Assembly: GCF_003856525.1 (NCBI RefSeq)
Contig: NZ_RJVQ01000004.1
Coordinates: 62,001 to 126,000, forward strand
DNA length: 64,000 nt
Direction: 5' to 3'
DNA from: Vibrio viridaestus
GTDB lineage: Bacteria; Pseudomonadota; Gammaproteobacteria; Enterobacterales; Vibrionaceae
Shown here: positions 44,725-53,204 of the stretch, piece after piece
How the letters are laid out: each line of letters begins with the position of its first letter
Position numbering within the stretch: the stretch's first letter is position 1
Made by a program: the position numbers and the translations under genes
The notes under the pieces: generated by a model
Database searches by the model: none
What the model was told of the DNA's origin: nothing
The model's input: the letters and a program-made list of their open reading frames with translations, nothing else

Positions 44725-46761
44725 TTATAGGCGATATTCATCAATCTTGATCTGCCATTTTTTTAGCTTTCCATAGAGGCAATTTCTAGACACTCTTAAT
44801 ACTTCTGCTGTTTGACGAACGTTACCATTGTTTGCTTTTAGCAGTGTAATGATGTGTTGTTTTTCATTTCCTTCCAGGCTTATTGGTGTTGACTCGTAGG
44901 TCGCTTTATTCTTTTCAGGTATTGGTGTTTCGATTCCTGTAGGATTTATAACCTCGTTATTAATCGATTGAAAAGCGATTTCATCTGGCAGGTCAGCCTG
45001 GCTTATTTCAAGCCCGGAGTTCAGGTTTATAAGTCGTTCCACGGTATTCTCTAATTCCCGAACATTTCCCGGCCATTGGTATGAGCGTAACAAAGATTGG
45101 ACATGAGGCGAAAAAGTAGGTCTGATTTTTTTTAAATTGTTACAAAGCCTAGATGCAAAAAACTCCACTAGATCACAGATATCTTCCGCTCGTTCCCGTA
45201 GTGGTGGTATCGGCAGAGAAATGACATTCAAGCGATAATACAAATCTCTACGAAAGGAAGATTGGTCCACCGCTTTGATTAGGTTGCAGTTAGTCGCTGC
45301 AATAATTCGAACGTCTATTTTTATGGGTTTGGCTGCACCAATTCGCATTACTTCGCCTTCCTGAAGGACTCGGAGTAAGCTCGTCTGAGCTTCAAGCGGC
45401 ATTTCACCTATTTCATCGAGAAAAAGGGTTCCTCCATCCGCCAGTTCAAATTTTCCAGATGCTCCTCCCTTTCTTGAACCGGTATAGGCACCGTCTGTAT
45501 AGCCGAATAGCTCACTTTGAACTAAATCTCGAGGAATCGCTCCGCAGTTTACGGCAATAAAAGGGCCTGCGTGACGGTTGCTGTGGTTATGTAAGGCCTG
45601 AGCGAACAGTTCTTTACCTGTCCCACTTTCTCCTGTAATCAATACTGTGCTGTCACTCAGGCTGGCTTTTTTGGCCTTATCTATAATGCTTTTTAAACGG
45701 GGAGAGTTACCGATGATCCTTTCAAATGTATAGGTCGCTCCCACGCCCATTACCCGGCGTGTAATGTCTCTAATACGCTGGTTTTCTTTTAACGAAATGA
45801 CTTTATTTCCGTTCGGTGCACCAATGACAGAGATAAGGCAGCTTATACTTAAATGCGCGGGGATATTAAAGACGACTTCTTTATCGTTACACGCGGGGCT
45901 TTCCAGCAGAGTAATATCTTCGGGTTGAAGATCACGATCAATATGTTTCCCTATGAGATTAAAATTACTGAAAATCTGTCGAGCATAGCGGTTCGCATTT
46001 TGAATGATCCCTTGCCTGTCAAATACAATGACGCCTTCATTTAGGGTTTCAAGAATGGTCTGCTGCTCAATCAGAAGATCTTTGAGAATGAGTTGCTGAC
46101 GAATAGCCTGAGCTGCGGCATGAACGGTTCCTAATGTTTGGTAATTAAAATTTTCCTGTGATGACGTAAGCGTTAAGACGCCGATCATTTTACCTTGGGC
46201 ATTTTTAACTGGCGCTGCTGCGCATTGCATTTGACGTTTGCGGTGAGCTATTTTCCAGTTTTCACCACTTACGGTATAAACAGGTTTCTTTTCAATAAGG
46301 CAGAGAGCGGTGCAATTAGTACCTTGTTCTTCTTCATTGAGAACCCCTCCGACCGGAGTTAGATCCGCTCCACAATAACAAAGCGCAATACCATTCTCAT
46401 CTGCTAGGTTGATGTGACCATCAGGATTGTAAGCCAACAGATCTTGCATAACACTTCGCGCAATATCGATCATCTCTCGGTTCTTATACAAGATCATGGA
46501 TAGCTCTTCATCAGCGACAATTTTATACACGAAGGTATATGGGTCAATATTGCGCTCTAGACTACGTCGCCATGAAGCAATGACTGACTGGCGAATCCAA
46601 TCGGGTTGATTCCCTTCCAAAAACTGCTGCCAAGCCTTACTCAGTTGCTCATTTAACTTATCCGCTTCATTTGCCTGAGGTAGGTAATTCAGTTCTTCAT
46701 ACCACTGCTGCTCTTTTTCAGGCTCGATCTGAGTTTTTCTCTCGAATGAATCCATATTCAT
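44725..46761 (-). CDS. Sigma-54-dependent activator, AcoR-like
   Basis: The 678-residue product has an AcoR-type N-terminus, a GAF domain (about 80-220), a PAS domain (about 233-320), and an AAA+ domain with Walker A GESGTGKE (377-384) and sigma-54 contact loop GAYTGS (424-429; the usual form is GAFTGA). It ends with a Fis-type helix-turn-helix (TAEVLRVSRNCLYGKL). It is divergent from the transporter/isomerase/dehydrogenase operon. A strong sigma-54 promoter and an enhancer-like palindrome lie in the shared region, so it very likely activates that operon. A start at 46755 is also possible. Confidence 0.9.
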   Translation of the reverse strand: MNMDSFERKTQIEPEKEQQWYEELNYLPQANEADKLNEQLSKAWQQFLEGNQPDWIRQSVIASWRRSLERNIDPYTFVYKIVADEELSMILYKNREMIDIARSVMQDLLAYNPDGHINLADENGIALCYCGADLTPVGGVLNEEEQGTNCTALCLIEKKPVYTVSGENWKIAHRKRQMQCAAAPVKNAQGKMIGVLTLTSSQENFNYQTLGTVHAAAQAIRQQLILKDLLIEQQTILETLNEGVIVFDRQGIIQNANRYARQIFSNFNLIGKHIDRDLQPEDITLLESPACNDKEVVFNIPAHLSISCLISVIGAPNGNKVISLKENQRIRDITRRVMGVGATYTFERIIGNSPRLKSIIDKAKKASLSDSTVLITGESGTGKELFAQALHNHSNRHAGPFIAVNCGAIPRDLVQSELFGYTDGAYTGSRKGGASGKFELADGGTLFLDEIGEMPLEAQTSLLRVLQEGEVMRIGAAKPIKIDVRIIAATNCNLIKAVDQSSFRRDLYYRLNVISLPIPPLRERAEDICDLVEFFASRLCNNLKKIRPTFSPHVQSLLRSYQWPGNVRELENTVERLINLNSGLEISQADLPDEIAFQSINNEVINPTGIETPIPEKNKATYESTPISLEGNEKQHIITLLKANNGNVRQTAEVLRVSRNCLYGKLKKWQIKIDEYRL

Positions 46762-46777
46762 TGCTCACTTAGCATGC

Positions 46778-46818
46778 TCACATTAATGACATGTAATCAT
46801 GGCATGTCATTAATGTGA
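46778..46818. promoter_or_regulatory. Enhancer-like perfect inverted repeat
   Basis: TCACATTAATGACATG and CATGTCATTAATGTGA are perfect inverted 16-bp arms separated by 9 bp (46778-46793 and 46803-46818). It lies 52 bp upstream of the sigma-54 promoter element and 17 bp upstream of the activator's start, so it could act both as the upstream activating site and in autoregulation. Binding by the activator at 44725-46761 is inferred. Confidence 0.75.
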
Positions 46819-46870
46819 ACACTCATCTTCTTAATTACTCAGATTGATCACATATTTAACAGCAAATAAT

Positions 46871-46886
46871 TGGCACACCCGTTGCT
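46871..46886 (+). promoter_or_regulatory. Sigma-54 promoter of the transporter-isomerase-dehydrogenase operon
   Basis: TGGCACACCCGTTGCT matches the RpoN consensus TGGCAC-N5-TTGCW at every defined position. It lies 126 bp upstream of the transporter start and downstream of the enhancer-like palindrome. Confidence 0.9.
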
Positions 46887-47012
46887 ATATAAATTGGGAG
46901 TTCAGATTATGTTTTAATTTAATCTCAACAACGTGAAATAGTAAAAATTATAAATAAAAGTAAGACATATCAATAATCTCAATGGATTATATAAACTTAC
47001 AAAGGAAAAAAT

Positions 47013-48467
47013 ATGAATAAACATAATATCCTCTACGCCACTTTTATATGCTGTATAGCATCTTTAAGTGGGGTCATGCTTGGTTATGATGCTTCTGTCA
47101 TTTCTGGTGTAATCGAGCCTCTCACAAAACACTTTACATTAAGTCCAGCAGAAAGCGGATGGGCAGTATCTAACGTACTCTTCGGCTGTATATTTGGCGC
47201 ATGGATCGTTGGTGGTATCTCAAATAAATTTGGTCGTAAAGCTACTCTAATATTTACCGCCGTTTTATTCTTGATCTCAGCCGTTGGTTCGGCACTGGCT
47301 ACCAACTTCTTCTGGTTTGTTATTTACCGAATGATTGGCGGATTTGCTGTTGGTATGGCTTCTGCTATCACACCATTGTACATAGCTGAAGTGTCCCCAC
47401 GAGACTATCGCGGACGTATGCTTGGACTACAGCAACTGTTAATGGTTGGTGGTCAACTTGTTGTTTATATTGTGAATTATTCGATCGTTCGTGGTATGGA
47501 TGACAGTTGGGTGACTTCTCTAGGATGGAGATGGATGCTAGCGTCTGAGATGGTACCCATTGCAATGTTCCTTATCTTAGTCTTTTTCATGCCAGAATCA
47601 CCAAGATGGTATGCGATGGTGAATAAAGATAAAAAAGCACTGGGTGTATTAAGCCGATTATCAAATGTTGATCACGCAACACAGTTATTAAAAGAAATAA
47701 AAGACTCAATAAAATTAGAGCAAGTTCAGGAAAGTGTGAGTTTAAATGCACGTCAAATTTTAACCAATCCAAAAACTCGATTTATTGTTTTAGTGGGTTG
47801 TGTTATCGCTACATTACAACAATTAATTGGAATTAATATTCTTCTCTATTATGCACCATCATTATTGAAAAATATTAATGCTGATATTCAAGACTCATTA
47901 TTTCAAAGTATCTTCCTTGGTGCGGCAAATTTCTTTGGGGTAAGTATTGCATTATTTTTAGTAGATAAAGTTGGACGTAGACCGCTATTAAAATTTGGTA
48001 CGATAGGCTGTGCTATTTGCCTAGTTCTTACTTCTGCTGCTTTTATTATGGGGATAAAAGGTTATTTCCCTGTCGTTACTCTGGTTCTCTTTGTCTTTAT
48101 TTTTGGCCTCTCATGGAGTTTAGGTGCTTGGCTAATTATGTCCGAAATCTTCCCCAACAGAATGCGAGCTGTGGGTATGGGGATTGCGTTCAGTGCCATG
48201 TATATCTCTAACTTTGCGGTAACTCAGACGTTCCCAATGATGAACCGAAGTGAGTACCTCATGGATAAATTTAATGGTTCATTCCCACTATTGATGTGTG
48301 CACTGTTCTGTATTGTCGGCTTCTGGTTTGTCGGACGATTCCTACCTGAAACCCGAGGTGTCTCTCTGGAACAAATCGAACCATTAATGCTTTCGAAATC
48401 CAAACGCCTGAGTAAACAAATGGCGGATGAAGAACATGATAAAGACTCTGATATCGTGATTAATTAA
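47013..48467 (+). CDS. Sugar porter family MFS transporter, possibly inositol
   Basis: This 484-residue inner-membrane symporter has 12 hydrophobic segments and the sugar porter signatures: GYDASVISG near the N-terminus, NKFGRK, the PESPRW motif, LQQLIGIN in segment 7, VDKVGRRPLL, and the C-terminal PETRG. This fits the XylE/GLUT/IolT type. Co-transcription with an inositol dehydrogenase-like gene suggests an inositol or related polyol substrate. An AAAGGA site lies 6 nt from the ATG. Expression should need sigma-54 and the divergent activator. Confidence 0.88.
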   Translation: MNKHNILYATFICCIASLSGVMLGYDASVISGVIEPLTKHFTLSPAESGWAVSNVLFGCIFGAWIVGGISNKFGRKATLIFTAVLFLISAVGSALATNFFWFVIYRMIGGFAVGMASAITPLYIAEVSPRDYRGRMLGLQQLLMVGGQLVVYIVNYSIVRGMDDSWVTSLGWRWMLASEMVPIAMFLILVFFMPESPRWYAMVNKDKKALGVLSRLSNVDHATQLLKEIKDSIKLEQVQESVSLNARQILTNPKTRFIVLVGCVIATLQQLIGINILLYYAPSLLKNINADIQDSLFQSIFLGAANFFGVSIALFLVDKVGRRPLLKFGTIGCAICLVLTSAAFIMGIKGYFPVVTLVLFVFIFGLSWSLGAWLIMSEIFPNRMRAVGMGIAFSAMYISNFAVTQTFPMMNRSEYLMDKFNGSFPLLMCALFCIVGFWFVGRFLPETRGVSLEQIEPLMLSKSKRLSKQMADEEHDKDSDIVIN

Positions 48468-48478
48468 GGGTGATAACA

Positions 48479-49255
48479 ATGAAAGACTATCAACTATCTG
48501 TCTGTGCTGAAATGGTATTTACTGAATTACCATTTATTGAAAGAGTTAAAAAAATCCATGCCTTAGGCTTTGGTGTGGAGATTTGGGATTGGACGACAAA
48601 AGACATCGAAGCGATTGTGGCAACGGGAGCCAAAATCAATTCAATGACTGGCTATATTTCTGGAAATCTAACGGATGACGAAGAAATCGAGCAATTCCTA
48701 CATAGTGCAAAAGAATCGATTGAGGTTGCTAAGCGACTCAACTGCCCAGCATTGAATTTCCATGGTACAGGATTAGGCGAGGGCGGGATCCCTATCAAAC
48801 CTGTTGAGGTTGTAACGGGCGAGATGTGGTTAAAAGCGGAGAACACAATACGTCAGCTTGCCAAAATCGGTGAAGAAGCTGGCAAAGTCTTCACCCTAGA
48901 AAATCTTAATCTTGAAGTAGACCATGCAGGGACGCCGTTTGCCCGAGCTGCTGATACTTATACTTTGGTGAAAGCAGTGAACAGCCCATACATCAAGATG
49001 AATCTTGATTTTTATCACGCTCAAATCGGAGAGGGTAACTTGATTGAGTTACTGCGCAAATGCATTGATTACGTTGGTGAACTTCAGGTGGCTGATGTTC
49101 CAGGACGAATGGAGCCGGGGACCGGTGAAATCAATTACCCAGCTATTGCAAAAGCGATTCGAGAACTTGGATACACCGGAAATGTAGCAATGGAAGCCTG
49201 GGCTTCTGGTGACTCTGAAGTCGCTCTACAGAGATTTAAAGACGCGTTTAATTAA
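48479..49255 (+). CDS. Sugar isomerase of hydroxypyruvate isomerase/IolI-type family
   Basis: The 258-residue product is a xylose-isomerase-like TIM barrel (AP endonuclease 2 fold). Likely metal ligands are the glutamates in FTLENLN and AMEAW, an aspartate/histidine in NLDFYHAQ and the segment LQVADVPGR, which is typical of hydroxypyruvate isomerases. In this context it may act on an inosose or keto sugar made by the downstream dehydrogenase. ATG 48479 is used; a GTG three codons earlier is in frame. It starts 11 bp past the transporter stop, in one operon. Confidence 0.82.
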   Translation: MKDYQLSVCAEMVFTELPFIERVKKIHALGFGVEIWDWTTKDIEAIVATGAKINSMTGYISGNLTDDEEIEQFLHSAKESIEVAKRLNCPALNFHGTGLGEGGIPIKPVEVVTGEMWLKAENTIRQLAKIGEEAGKVFTLENLNLEVDHAGTPFARAADTYTLVKAVNSPYIKMNLDFYHAQIGEGNLIELLRKCIDYVGELQVADVPGRMEPGTGEINYPAIAKAIRELGYTGNVAMEAWASGDSEVALQRFKDAFN

Positions 49256-49262
49256 GAAATCA

Positions 49263-49311
49263 ACGGGAATTATCCCGTGACTATGAGAATAATTAGGCAC
49301 TCTCTAGTGCC
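49263..49311 (+). other. Two hairpins between isomerase and dehydrogenase genes
   Basis: Two short perfect stems, ACGGGA/TCCCGT (49263-49278) and GGCACT/AGTGCC (49296-49311), lie in the 86-bp gap. No T-run follows, so they more likely affect mRNA stability or relative expression than end transcription. Confidence 0.45.
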
Positions 49312-49341
49312 CCCCAATAACTGAAAGAGTAAGGAATGAAT

Positions 49342-50331
49342 ATGTATAATGTAGCTCTCTTTGGAGCAGGACGAATTGGACAAGTCGTTCACTCTGTAAA
49401 CATCGCAAACCATCCAGAAACAAACTTATATTCTGTTATTGACCCATTTGCTCAGAATGCACAGAAAATTGCAGATACTTATGGTTGTAAAATCCAGACG
49501 GTTGAAGAAGCCATTAATGATCCTAGCGTTCAGGCTGTGCTTATCGCATCTGCAACCGATACTCATGCAGAGTTAATTGAGTTAGCGGCTAAAGCAGGTA
49601 AAGCCATCTTCTGTGAAAAACCCGTGCATTTGGATATGGAAAGGGTGGTTCAGTGTTTGAAAGTCGTTGATGACTGTAAAGTTCCGTTGTTTATTGGATT
49701 CAATCGCCGCTGGGACCCACAATTTAAAGCCGTGAAAGAACGAGCAAGTATGGGGCAGATTGGTAAAGCTGAATCCTTGATTATTACCTCGCGCGATCCT
49801 TCACCACCACCTGTTGAATACATTAAAGTATCTGGTGGATTATTCCGTGATATGACGATTCACGACTTTGATATGGCGCGTTACATCATGGGTGAAGAGC
49901 CAGAGTCTATCTACGCATGCGGAACCAATATTGTAGATAAAGAAATTGGTAAAGCGGGCGACATTGATACCTGTTTCATCGTCATGCGCTTTCCATCAGG
50001 TGCAATGGCGACGATTTCAAATACACGTCGTTCTGGTTATGGATATGATCAGCGTTTGGAACTGCATGGTGAAAAAGGGGTATTAACTGCGAAAAACCTG
50101 AATGAAGATGAGGTTGAACTTTGGACCGATGAAGGTTGCCGTTATGCGAAACCTGAATTTTTCTTCCTGGAAAGATACAAAGCCGCATACATTGCTGAAT
50201 GGGCACACTTTGTTGATGTACTGAATGGAAAAGCTCAGCCTGCAACTTCGGGTTTCGACGGTAAACAGGCACTTAACCTTGCTGACAAAGCATACGAGTC
50301 ATTAAAAACCGGTAAAGAAATTAAATTATAA
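49342..50331 (+). CDS. iolG: Inositol 2-dehydrogenase-like oxidoreductase (Gfo/Idh/MocA family)
   Basis: The 329-residue product has the nucleotide-binding GAGRIG (8-13) at the N-terminus, the family's CEKP motif (91-94) with the catalytic-site lysine, and the GGLFRDMTIHDFDMARY segment with the conserved histidine. It resembles IolG, which oxidises myo-inositol to 2-inosose with NAD. ATG 49342 is 7 nt from AAGGA and is preferred to ATG 49336. It is the last gene of the sigma-54 operon and is followed by a strong terminator. Confidence 0.85.
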   Translation: MYNVALFGAGRIGQVVHSVNIANHPETNLYSVIDPFAQNAQKIADTYGCKIQTVEEAINDPSVQAVLIASATDTHAELIELAAKAGKAIFCEKPVHLDMERVVQCLKVVDDCKVPLFIGFNRRWDPQFKAVKERASMGQIGKAESLIITSRDPSPPPVEYIKVSGGLFRDMTIHDFDMARYIMGEEPESIYACGTNIVDKEIGKAGDIDTCFIVMRFPSGAMATISNTRRSGYGYDQRLELHGEKGVLTAKNLNEDEVELWTDEGCRYAKPEFFFLERYKAAYIAEWAHFVDVLNGKAQPATSGFDGKQALNLADKAYESLKTGKEIKL

Positions 50332-50360
50332 CAACATCAGTTTCCTCCTTCGGTAGATTT

Positions 50361-50388
50361 GGTAGGCTTGTGACAGCCTACCTTTTTT
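50361..50388 (+). terminator. iolG terminator
   Basis: A perfect 8-bp stem (GGTAGGCT / AGCCTACC) with a 6-nt loop is followed by six T residues, 30 bp past the iolG stop. Confidence 0.88.
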
Positions 50389-50391
50389 CTT

Positions 50392-51537
50392 TTATACAAT
50401 AGCGTGTTCCAGAATGCTTCTTGATTCAGATAAGGTGATCGCCTGATTCTCACCAAGTTGCTTCATTCCGTGTTGCTCCAGTTTTTCTACAACGTCATTA
50501 ACGGCATCTTGCTGGCTGCCTTGGTAGCCATCGAAGTGAGTCGCCACATCCAAAGAGTGATAAAAATCTTCTATTGAGTCTATTGTGTCTTCCGCCGAGC
50601 TAGAAGCATCAAGACCAAAGACGTTTCTGCCCATTTGTTCTAGTTTGGCTCTTTTGGCAGTGATCTGATTACGTAGCAATGACGGTTGTACGATGGCAAG
50701 AGAACGAGCATGGTCGACTCCCCACAACGCTGTAAATTCATGACCAATCATGTGAGTTGCCCAGTCTTGAGGAACGCCGACACCAATGAGGCCATTCAGA
50801 GCTTGGTTTGCCGACCACATGAGGTTTGCGCGCCACTGGTCATTGTCTCTTTGGGTAAAGTTCTCTCCCAGAGTTTTTAGGCTTCTTAGTAGGCCTTCTG
50901 CGTATGCATCTTGCACAAAAGAGTCTGTGGGATAGGTAATATACTGTTCACATACGTGTACCCACGCATCGACCAGACCATTGAGTAGTTGTCTTTCTGG
51001 AAGTGTCTTCATGACGTCTGGATCCATCACGGCGAAAGTTGGTTGCACATGAGCAGACATGAAGCTGAGCTTATCATGTGTTTCCAACTTAGTGATTACA
51101 GCACCTTTGTTTGACTCAGACCCCGTTGCTGGAAGCGTTAGTATTGCACCAATTGCAACCGCTTCTTCAACCGTGTGCTTTTTCGTCATGATATCCCAGC
51201 CATCACCATCATATTTTGTTGCTGCAGCGACATACTTAGAGCCATCTATAACGGAGCCGCCACCGACTGCGAGAATGAAGCCAATGTGTTCTTGTTTAGC
51301 TATTGCGACCGCTTTATTTAAGGTTTCTTGTGTTGGATTGGGCTCTACGCCAGAAAATTCCAACCACTCATGTTCCGCAAGTGCTTGCTTCACTTGATCA
51401 TAAACGCCGTTCTTTTTGATTGAACCACCACCGTAGATAACCAGTACCTTTTTATCTGCAGGGATGGCATTGGTAATCGCAGAAATCTGGCCTTGACCAA
51501 AGAATATTTGCGTTGGGTTTGAATAAGTAAATTGCAT
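50392..51537 (-). CDS. yqhD: NADPH-dependent aldehyde reductase, YqhD-like
   Basis: The 381-residue iron/zinc-type alcohol dehydrogenase follows E. coli YqhD along its length: TPTRIFFG-type start, the NADPH-binding GGGS (36-39), AVGGGSVIDG, LPATGSESN, and metal-binding VDAWVH and the HMIGHEFTALWGVDHA region. YqhD detoxifies aldehydes such as methylglyoxal and lipid peroxidation products. ATG 51537 has an AGAGGA site; a GTG is just before it. It is divergent from an AraC-type gene, the same arrangement as yqhD-yqhC in E. coli. Confidence 0.9.
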   Translation of the reverse strand: MQFTYSNPTQIFFGQGQISAITNAIPADKKVLVIYGGGSIKKNGVYDQVKQALAEHEWLEFSGVEPNPTQETLNKAVAIAKQEHIGFILAVGGGSVIDGSKYVAAATKYDGDGWDIMTKKHTVEEAVAIGAILTLPATGSESNKGAVITKLETHDKLSFMSAHVQPTFAVMDPDVMKTLPERQLLNGLVDAWVHVCEQYITYPTDSFVQDAYAEGLLRSLKTLGENFTQRDNDQWRANLMWSANQALNGLIGVGVPQDWATHMIGHEFTALWGVDHARSLAIVQPSLLRNQITAKRAKLEQMGRNVFGLDASSSAEDTIDSIEDFYHSLDVATHFDGYQGSQQDAVNDVVEKLEQHGMKQLGENQAITLSESRSILEHAIV

Positions 51538-51679
51538 CACATGTCCTCTTATTGGAATGATATATAAAAATATCAGCTGCGATATTTCTATTATGTATGC
51601 ATAATAGTCCTGTGGTTTGGTGTTAAATAGGCTAAATTCTCTTTAATTAATGCCTATTTCTATATTGTGGTGGATTTGT

Positions 51680-52570
51680 ATGACGACGTTGGTTGAGTGG
51701 CTTGAAAAGTATACAGAGATTAACGGATTGCAGAATTTTAGTGGTACCTGCGAAACAGATATTCCAGGAATTTGGTTTTACCGAAGCATAGAAGGGAACG
51801 AGCGTAAACCTCTGCTTTATCAATCTGGAGTATTGATCCTCGCTCAGGGACTGAAGAATATTTATCTTGATCAGAGCCATGTAACTTATGGCCCAAACGA
51901 CTATCTGGTCGTTGGTGTACCGCTCCCTATTGAATGTGAAGCGATTCCAGATAAGGGCAAGCCTTTAATGGGCATATCCATTCGAATTGAACCTCACATA
52001 CTGCAGAAAATGGTACACAAGTTGGAGTTATCAGGCCACTCGGGGAGCCAAGATTGTCATCGTGAGTCGTGCGGTTTATGCTCGGTGTCGATGTCCAAGG
52101 AGATGGAGGATACCTGTCTCAGAATCATGAAGGCGCTATGCCACCCGGTGGAAGCTCATATCATTGGTGAATCATTATTAGAAGAGCTAATTTACCGCGT
52201 TCTTATCAGTAAAGCAGGATATGTGCTATTCGAATTAGCATCTAAAGAGGGGCACTATTCAAGGGTTGCTAATGTCTTAGCTCGAGTACATCAGGACTAC
52301 AGTCGAAACCTCACGGTGAATGAATTGGCGAAGGAAGCCAATATGAGCGTGTCAGCGTTCCATTTGGCTTTTCGCAGCGTGACGATGGAATCGCCATTGC
52401 AGTACATTAAAAAGGTGCGTTTAAATCGAGCTCGTGAGTTGATTCAGTTAGAAGGTCGAAGGGTGAATGAAGCCGCAAGGATGGTTGGCTACACCAGCCC
52501 GTCCCAATTTCATCGCGAATACAAGCGGCTATTCAAAGAAACCCCAAGAGAAGATAAGTTACCTGCTTAG
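51680..52570 (+). CDS. AraC-family regulator, YqhC-like
   Basis: The 296-residue product has an AraC-type N-terminal sensor domain (about 1-170) and a C-terminal pair of helix-turn-helix motifs (LTVNELAKEANMSVSAFHLAF; NEAARMVGYTSPSQFHREYKRLF). It is divergent from the YqhD-like gene and so probably activates it in response to aldehydes, as YqhC does. Cysteines in the sensor (DCHRESCGLC) could be the reactive sites, but this is speculation. ATG 51680 is used; an ATG ten codons earlier adds an unlikely tail. Confidence 0.85.
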   Translation: MTTLVEWLEKYTEINGLQNFSGTCETDIPGIWFYRSIEGNERKPLLYQSGVLILAQGLKNIYLDQSHVTYGPNDYLVVGVPLPIECEAIPDKGKPLMGISIRIEPHILQKMVHKLELSGHSGSQDCHRESCGLCSVSMSKEMEDTCLRIMKALCHPVEAHIIGESLLEELIYRVLISKAGYVLFELASKEGHYSRVANVLARVHQDYSRNLTVNELAKEANMSVSAFHLAFRSVTMESPLQYIKKVRLNRARELIQLEGRRVNEAARMVGYTSPSQFHREYKRLFKETPREDKLPA

Positions 52571-52578
52571 TAAACCAT

Positions 52579-52857
52579 TTATTTAATAGCTGAAGGGTGA
52601 CTGCACAGTGGGGTTATCGTAAACGTCATATAAGGGAATAACGGAAGCCCCGTTAATACTTCATGCAGGTGTTCGTTGTCTTTTACATCAAAGATACTCA
52701 CGTTGGCATATTCTCCAACGACTCGCCATATATGCAGCCAAATGCCTTCGCTTTGCAGTTTCTGAGAATATTGTTTCTCAGTAGCTTTAATCTTGTCCAC
52801 TTCATCCTGAGGTAATGTATCAGGAATATTGATCATCATTTCTACTTTAAAAAGCAT
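52579..52857 (-). CDS. Muconolactone isomerase-family small protein
   Basis: The 92-residue product resembles the muconolactone delta-isomerase family, a ferredoxin-like fold: MLFKVEMMINIP start, then EKQYSQKLQSEGIWLHIWRVVGEYANVSIFDV and a LTGLPLFPYM segment. No catechol pathway genes are nearby, so the real substrate is unknown; members of this fold are often found as orphan genes. It is convergent with the AraC-type gene (8 bp gap). An AAGGA site precedes the start. Confidence 0.8.
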   Translation of the reverse strand: MLFKVEMMINIPDTLPQDEVDKIKATEKQYSQKLQSEGIWLHIWRVVGEYANVSIFDVKDNEHLHEVLTGLPLFPYMTFTITPLCSHPSAIK

Positions 52858-52940
52858 GTGCTGTCCTTAGAGCTATAACGGTGTGGACTATCAGTATAGG
52901 ATTGGCCGTTTACGATGAGAAGTGAAAAATAACAGGCAAT

Positions 52941-52977
52941 AAAAAAGACTTAAGGCAAAAGCACTTAAGTCTTTTTT
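52941..52977 (-). terminator. Terminator downstream of the tRNA gene
   Basis: A long stem (AAAAAAGACTTAAG / CTTAAGTCTTTTTT) with a 9-nt loop lies 9 bp past the tRNA 3' end and gives a T-run on the minus strand. It can also serve the plus strand. Confidence 0.9.
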
Positions 52978-52985
52978 ATATAATA

Positions 52986-53062
52986 TGGTGGGCCTTCCGG
53001 GACTTGAACCCAGGACCTGCCGATTATGAGTCGGATGCTCTAACCAACTGAGCTAAAGGCCC
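52986..53062 (-). tRNA. tRNA with CAU anticodon (Ile2 or Met)
   Basis: The 77-nt sequence folds as a tRNA with acceptor stem GGGCCTT/AAGGCCC, D-arm AGCTCAGTTGGTTAGAGC, anticodon loop CTCATAA, and encoded CCA end. C4-G69 and C5-G68 pairs agree with TilS recognition, so it may be tRNA-Ile2, read with lysidine at C34; annotation in Vibrio is usually tRNA-Met. The same site near rpoD is the integration point of the VSP-II island in V. cholerae. No integrase is present here. Confidence 0.93.
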
Positions 53063-53161
53063 CATGTAGGTGGACGATTATAGGGGAAGCTTGCAGTGCT
53101 GTCTAGCCTAGATAGAGGCTAATTCCGCTTATAATTTATTCACTTAAACCTATTGATACAA

Positions 53162-53187
53162 AAAAGGTGAGCAATTGCTCACCTTTT
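53162..53187 (-). terminator. rpoD terminator
   Basis: A perfect 11-bp stem (AAAAGGTGAGC / GCTCACCTTTT) with an AATT loop lies 18 bp past the rpoD stop, with A-rich sequence beyond it. Confidence 0.92.
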
Positions 53188-53204
53188 GTGCAGAATAAAC
53201 TTTG

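Noticed and set aside
52579-53062. Integrase or island junction at the tRNA
   Set aside because: No tyrosine recombinase gene and no repeat of the tRNA 3' end could be seen near by.
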